A DNA stretch of 7,527 nt. Origin: Methylovulum sp. Its GTDB lineage: Bacteria > Pseudomonadota > Gammaproteobacteria > Methylococcales > Methylomonadaceae. The stretch covers positions 1-7,527 of the forward strand of contig JACXTQ010000150.1 in assembly GCA_016919605.1 (NCBI GenBank), read 5' to 3'. Of this stretch, positions 5,476 through 7,527 are shown one piece after another. A model generated the notes under the pieces. It had not been told where the DNA came from, did not search any database, and saw nothing but the letters and a program-made list of their open reading frames with translations. Position 1 is the stretch's first letter, and each line of letters opens with the position of its first letter. The translations under genes and the position numbers were made by a program.

Positions 5476-6174
5476 ATGAACACCAGCCAATCTACAACAA
5501 CCGATTCCCCTAAAAAAACTCAAGGCGGCTACCTTTTCCTGCCCAAACCTTTCGCCCGTGGCGCATTTTTAAAATGGCTACGCCGTACCCATGCGTGGCT
5601 GGGCTTATGGGGCGCGATGCTAGGATTATTGTTTGGTGTATCAGGCATTTTACTGAACCATCGCGACATCCTAAAAATACCCGCCGTCAAAATCAGCCAA
5701 CACGAACTGCAATTGCCATTGCCCGAACCGCATCCTGGCGATCCTAAAGCCTTGGCGGCTTGGTTGGGTCAGGCTTTAAATATCGACATCAAACATGCCA
5801 AAATTCGCCTAGAACCCGCCAAACAGGTCATCTGGAACAATATCGATTTCCAGCAACCGCCGCTGTGGCAAATTACCGTACGTAATCCCAAACGCATGTT
5901 GCAAGCCGACTATTGGCAAGGCAACGCCTTTGTCAGCGTCAAACAAGGCGAAGGTAATATTTTCGCCTTGTTGACCAATCTACACAAAGGCTCAGGCATG
6001 GGCATAGGCTGGATATTGTTGGCTGACACCCTGGCCGGCAGTTTAATTGTGCTGAGTGTGACCGGAACTTTGCTGTGGACAGGCTTGCACGGCAGACGCA
6101 TTGTGGCAGTCGGTTTAATGCTGGCTTGCTTGAGTTTGGGTGTGTTTTTCACTTGGCAAGCGATAGGCGAATAA
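5476..6174 (+). CDS. PepSY-associated transmembrane protein (PiuB/FoxB-like candidate iron reductase)
   Basis: This 232-residue inner-membrane protein sits between the receptor and piuC. The N-terminus holds LKWLRRTHAWLGLWG (32-46) leading into membrane helix 1 (about 42-61) and NHR at 61-63. A periplasmic region of about 110 residues follows. The LHKG motif (169-172) precedes helix 2 (about 177-203, LLADTLAGSLIVLSVTGTLLWT), and HGRR leads into helix 3 (about 209-228). His39, His62, His170 and His205 flank helices 1 and 2 and could ligate haem, as suggested for related siderophore-iron reductases such as FoxB; that is inference. An open frame extends upstream to a GTG at 5371. I chose the ATG at 5476 because the added residues are not conserved-looking and the family N-terminus fits there. 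Neither start has a clear Shine-Dalgarno. The stop is 2 nt before piuC. Confidence 0.85.
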   Translation: MNTSQSTTTDSPKKTQGGYLFLPKPFARGAFLKWLRRTHAWLGLWGAMLGLLFGVSGILLNHRDILKIPAVKISQHELQLPLPEPHPGDPKALAAWLGQALNIDIKHAKIRLEPAKQVIWNNIDFQQPPLWQITVRNPKRMLQADYWQGNAFVSVKQGEGNIFALLTNLHKGSGMGIGWILLADTLAGSLIVLSVTGTLLWTGLHGRRIVAVGLMLACLSLGVFFTWQAIGE

Positions 6175-6176
6175 TC

Positions 6177-6860
6177 ATGCTGATATACATTCCTAGACTG
6201 CTCAGTCCGCAAGCTTTGCGGCAATGTCGTGACTTGCTCACGGATGCCGTTTGGGTGGACGGGCGTGTCACCGCCGGAAGCCAATCAGCACAAGTTAAAA
6301 ACAATTGGCAATTGCCCGAGCAAAGCCCCGAATGTCAGGCCTTGCGCCCGATTATCGCCGATGCTTTAAATCAAGACGCATTATTTTTATCCGCCGCATT
6401 GCCGAAACGGATTTTTCCGCCTTTATTCAACCGCTACCAAGGTGCGCATAACGCCTTCGGCGACCATATCGATAACGCCATCCGCACTTGCCCCGTTACT
6501 GGGCAACGTACCCGCACCGACTTGTCGGCAACGGTGTTTTTAAGCGACCCGGACAGTTACCAAGGCGGAGAGCTGGTGATTGAGGACACTTACGGGCAAC
6601 ACGCGGTGAAATTAGCGGCGGGCGATATGGTTCTGTACCCTGGTTCCAGTCTACATCGTGTCGAACCGGTTATCAGTGGTGTGCGGCTTGCATCGTTTTT
6701 CTGGATAGAAAGTATGGTGCGCGAGACTGAACGCCGACGCCTATTGTTTGAAATGGACATGGCCATCTTGGAACTGCGCAACACCCAAGGCGATACGGCT
6801 GCTGCCGTCAATTTGACAGGCTGTTACCACAATTTATTGCGGATGTGGGCGGATGTATGA
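6177..6860 (+). CDS. piuC: Fe(II)/2-oxoglutarate-dependent hydroxylase, PiuC/YbiX family
   Basis: This is a cytoplasmic double-stranded beta-helix dioxygenase of 227 residues (E. coli YbiX is about 225). The iron triad is visible: His97 and Asp99 in FGDHIDNAI, and His160 in YPGSSLHRVEPV. Arg170 in SGVRLASFFWIES is the expected 2-oxoglutarate contact. FNRYQGAHNAFGDHID, LSATVFLSDPDSYQGGELVIED and MVLYPGSSLHRV are strong family signatures. The C-terminal helical part (about 180-227) contains MVRETERRRLLFEMD. The family is encoded beside Fiu (fiu-ybiX in E. coli) and PiuA (Pseudomonas). It is linked to siderophore and siderophore-mimic antibiotic uptake, but its substrate is not established. The ATG at 6177 is 2 nt after the PepSY stop, with a weak AGGCGA ribosome site; the frame's upstream extension to 6075 overlaps that gene and is not used. 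Confidence 0.94.
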   Translation: MLIYIPRLLSPQALRQCRDLLTDAVWVDGRVTAGSQSAQVKNNWQLPEQSPECQALRPIIADALNQDALFLSAALPKRIFPPLFNRYQGAHNAFGDHIDNAIRTCPVTGQRTRTDLSATVFLSDPDSYQGGELVIEDTYGQHAVKLAAGDMVLYPGSSLHRVEPVISGVRLASFFWIESMVRETERRRLLFEMDMAILELRNTQGDTAAAVNLTGCYHNLLRMWADV

Positions 6861-6919
6861 GCTTCCAATAATGCCCGTCATGTTCACATTGCCATTCGCG
6901 ATGGTTGCACGGAGATTAG

Positions 6920-6957
6920 GGCTGGTGTCCGGGTGTAAAACAGGAATTTTTCCAGCC
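6920..6957 (+). repeat. Inverted repeat in the piuC to mxaD-like gap
   Basis: GGCTGG (6920-6925) and CCAGCC (6952-6957) are perfect 6-bp inverted arms around 26 nt. The interior contains a smaller GGAA..TTCC dyad (6943-6953). No T-run follows, so this is not a standard terminator. It could be an operator or a structured 3' UTR. Confidence 0.35.
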
Positions 6958-6976
6958 AATAACAGGCAATTCCCCC
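6939..6976 (+). repeat. Tandem direct repeat with 22-nt period
   Basis: AACAGGAATTTTTCC begins at 6939 and the similar AACAGGCAATTCCCC begins at 6961. The two share AACAGG and a related A/T-to-C tail, exactly 22 nt apart, about two helical turns. That spacing suits a regulator binding the same DNA face upstream of the MxaD-like gene. No known regulator motif is recognised, and chance similarity is possible. Confidence 0.3.
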
Positions 6977-6987
6977 AAGGCATTTTG

Positions 6988-7016
6988 CGGAGGATTATTA
7001 ATAATAGCCGTTTTTT
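6988..7016 (+). terminator. Weak terminator-like hairpin or operator before the MxaD-like gene
   Basis: CGG (6988-6990) and CCG (7008-7010) flank a perfect 12-bp palindrome, ATTATTAATAAT (6994-7005), and six T follow at 7011-7016. As RNA the stem is short, A/T-rich and broken by an internal loop, so termination would be weak. The T-run ends 1 nt before the AGGA ribosome site of the next gene, placing the element inside its leader. The palindrome could equally be a DNA operator. Confidence 0.35.
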
Positions 7017-7031
7017 CAGGAATTATGGGTT

Positions 7032-7527
7032 ATGAAGTTCTCTGCTATTGCATTTTCCAGTCTGTTGATTTTCCCTTTCATCGCATTGGCACACGGGCCT
7101 ACCCCACAAAAGGCCAAGGAAAGCGTCATGATTAACGCACCTGTCACCCAGGTATGGCAGGCAGTCAAAGCATTCGATGCTATCACTGATTGGCATCCCG
7201 ATGTCAAACAAAGTACAGGTGATGGCAAGCACGAATCCGGCGGCATCCGCACCATTACCTTGCAAAATGGCGGGCAATTAGTTGAAGAATTGGATTTTTA
7301 CAGCGATAAGGAACATGAATATAGCTACCGTTTGAAAACTGAAAACGTCCAGGCGTTTCCGGCGAGTTCTTATTCTGTCACCTTGCAAGTGCTGCCTGGC
7401 AATGATGCCAGTAACAGTGCCGTGGTTTTGAAAAGTCGGTTTTATCGTGGTGATACGGGTAACACACCACCGGAAAACTTAAATGATGAAGCCGCAGTAA
7501 AGGCGATGAATGCATTTTTTAAGCATG
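7032..7527 (+). CDS. MxaD-like SRPBCC-domain periplasmic protein, 3' end cut by window
   Basis: The frame from the ATG at 7032 stays open to the window edge (165 full codons). A signal peptide is evident (1-20, ending PFIALA, then HGPTPQK), so the mature protein would begin His-Gly-Pro. The SRPBCC/START-like fold follows, with SVMINAPVTQVWQAVKAFD (31-49), WHPDV (54-58), GGIRTITLQNGGQLVEELDF (70-89), YSYRL (97-101), SSYSVTL (112-118), KSRFYRGD (134-141) and the end region NDEAAVKAMNAFFKH (151-165). This pattern is that of MxaD-type proteins, which are linked to methanol dehydrogenase function in methylotrophs; homologues also occur outside mxa operons. Little should be missing at the C-terminus. 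AGGA at 7018-7021 is the ribosome site. It is separated from piuC by 171 nt of structured DNA, so it probably has its own control. Confidence 0.85.
   Translation, partial: MKFSAIAFSSLLIFPFIALAHGPTPQKAKESVMINAPVTQVWQAVKAFDAITDWHPDVKQSTGDGKHESGGIRTITLQNGGQLVEELDFYSDKEHEYSYRLKTENVQAFPASSYSVTLQVLPGNDASNSAVVLKSRFYRGDTGNTPPENLNDEAAVKAMNAFFKH

Noticed and set aside
6075..6176. Upstream extension of the PiuC frame
   Set aside because: It overlaps the PepSY C-terminal helix and the family N-terminus (MLIYIPRLLS) begins at 6177.
1..7527. CRISPR arrays, tRNA or rRNA genes, insertion sequences
   Set aside because: No regularly spaced repeats, cloverleaf-like sequence or transposase frame could be found on either strand.

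Overview
The window looks like an iron-acquisition locus from a gammaproteobacterium. The 3' edge carries an MxaD-like periplasmic protein and the 5' edge a cyclopropane-fatty-acid synthase fragment. Both would fit a methylotroph or methanotroph (Methylococcales-like), but that assignment is an inference from gene content only; nothing here fixes the genus.

Layout. Positions 1-162 (minus strand) hold a 5'-truncated piece of cfa that runs off the left edge. Positions 163-350 show no gene. A Fur-box promoter lies at 351-379, with a near-perfect Fur operator overlapping the spacer and the -10 hexamer. About 30 nt past the predicted start site is a strong intrinsic terminator (416-457), before any sizeable gene begins. 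Then comes a co-directional cluster on the + strand: an unrecognised 90-residue protein (486-758), hemP (778-975), tonB (1051-1902), exbB (1906-2595) and exbD (2595-3020). A leader (3056-3117) precedes a TonB-dependent siderophore receptor of the catecholate/Fiu-like type (3118-5328). After it come a PepSY-type membrane protein (5476-6174), a PiuC/YbiX Fe(II)/2-oxoglutarate dioxygenase (6177-6860), and a structured 171-nt gap. Last is an MxaD-like SRPBCC protein with a signal peptide (7032 to the right edge, incomplete).

How it works together. The receptor would bind a ferric siderophore at the outer membrane. TonB-ExbB-ExbD would power its uptake. The PepSY protein is a plausible inner-membrane reductase or iron-release partner, and PiuC/YbiX proteins are regular companions of Fiu/PiuA receptors. 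HemP and the Fur operator add iron-dependent control.

The least expected features are regulatory. One is a Fur promoter followed at once by a terminator, which suggests a short iron-regulated RNA or an attenuated operon leader. The other is a leader of about 60 nt present twice, in front of tonB and in front of the receptor gene, with shared blocks at nearly the same distance from each start codon. In the receptor copy, one segment can pair perfectly with the Shine-Dalgarno region.
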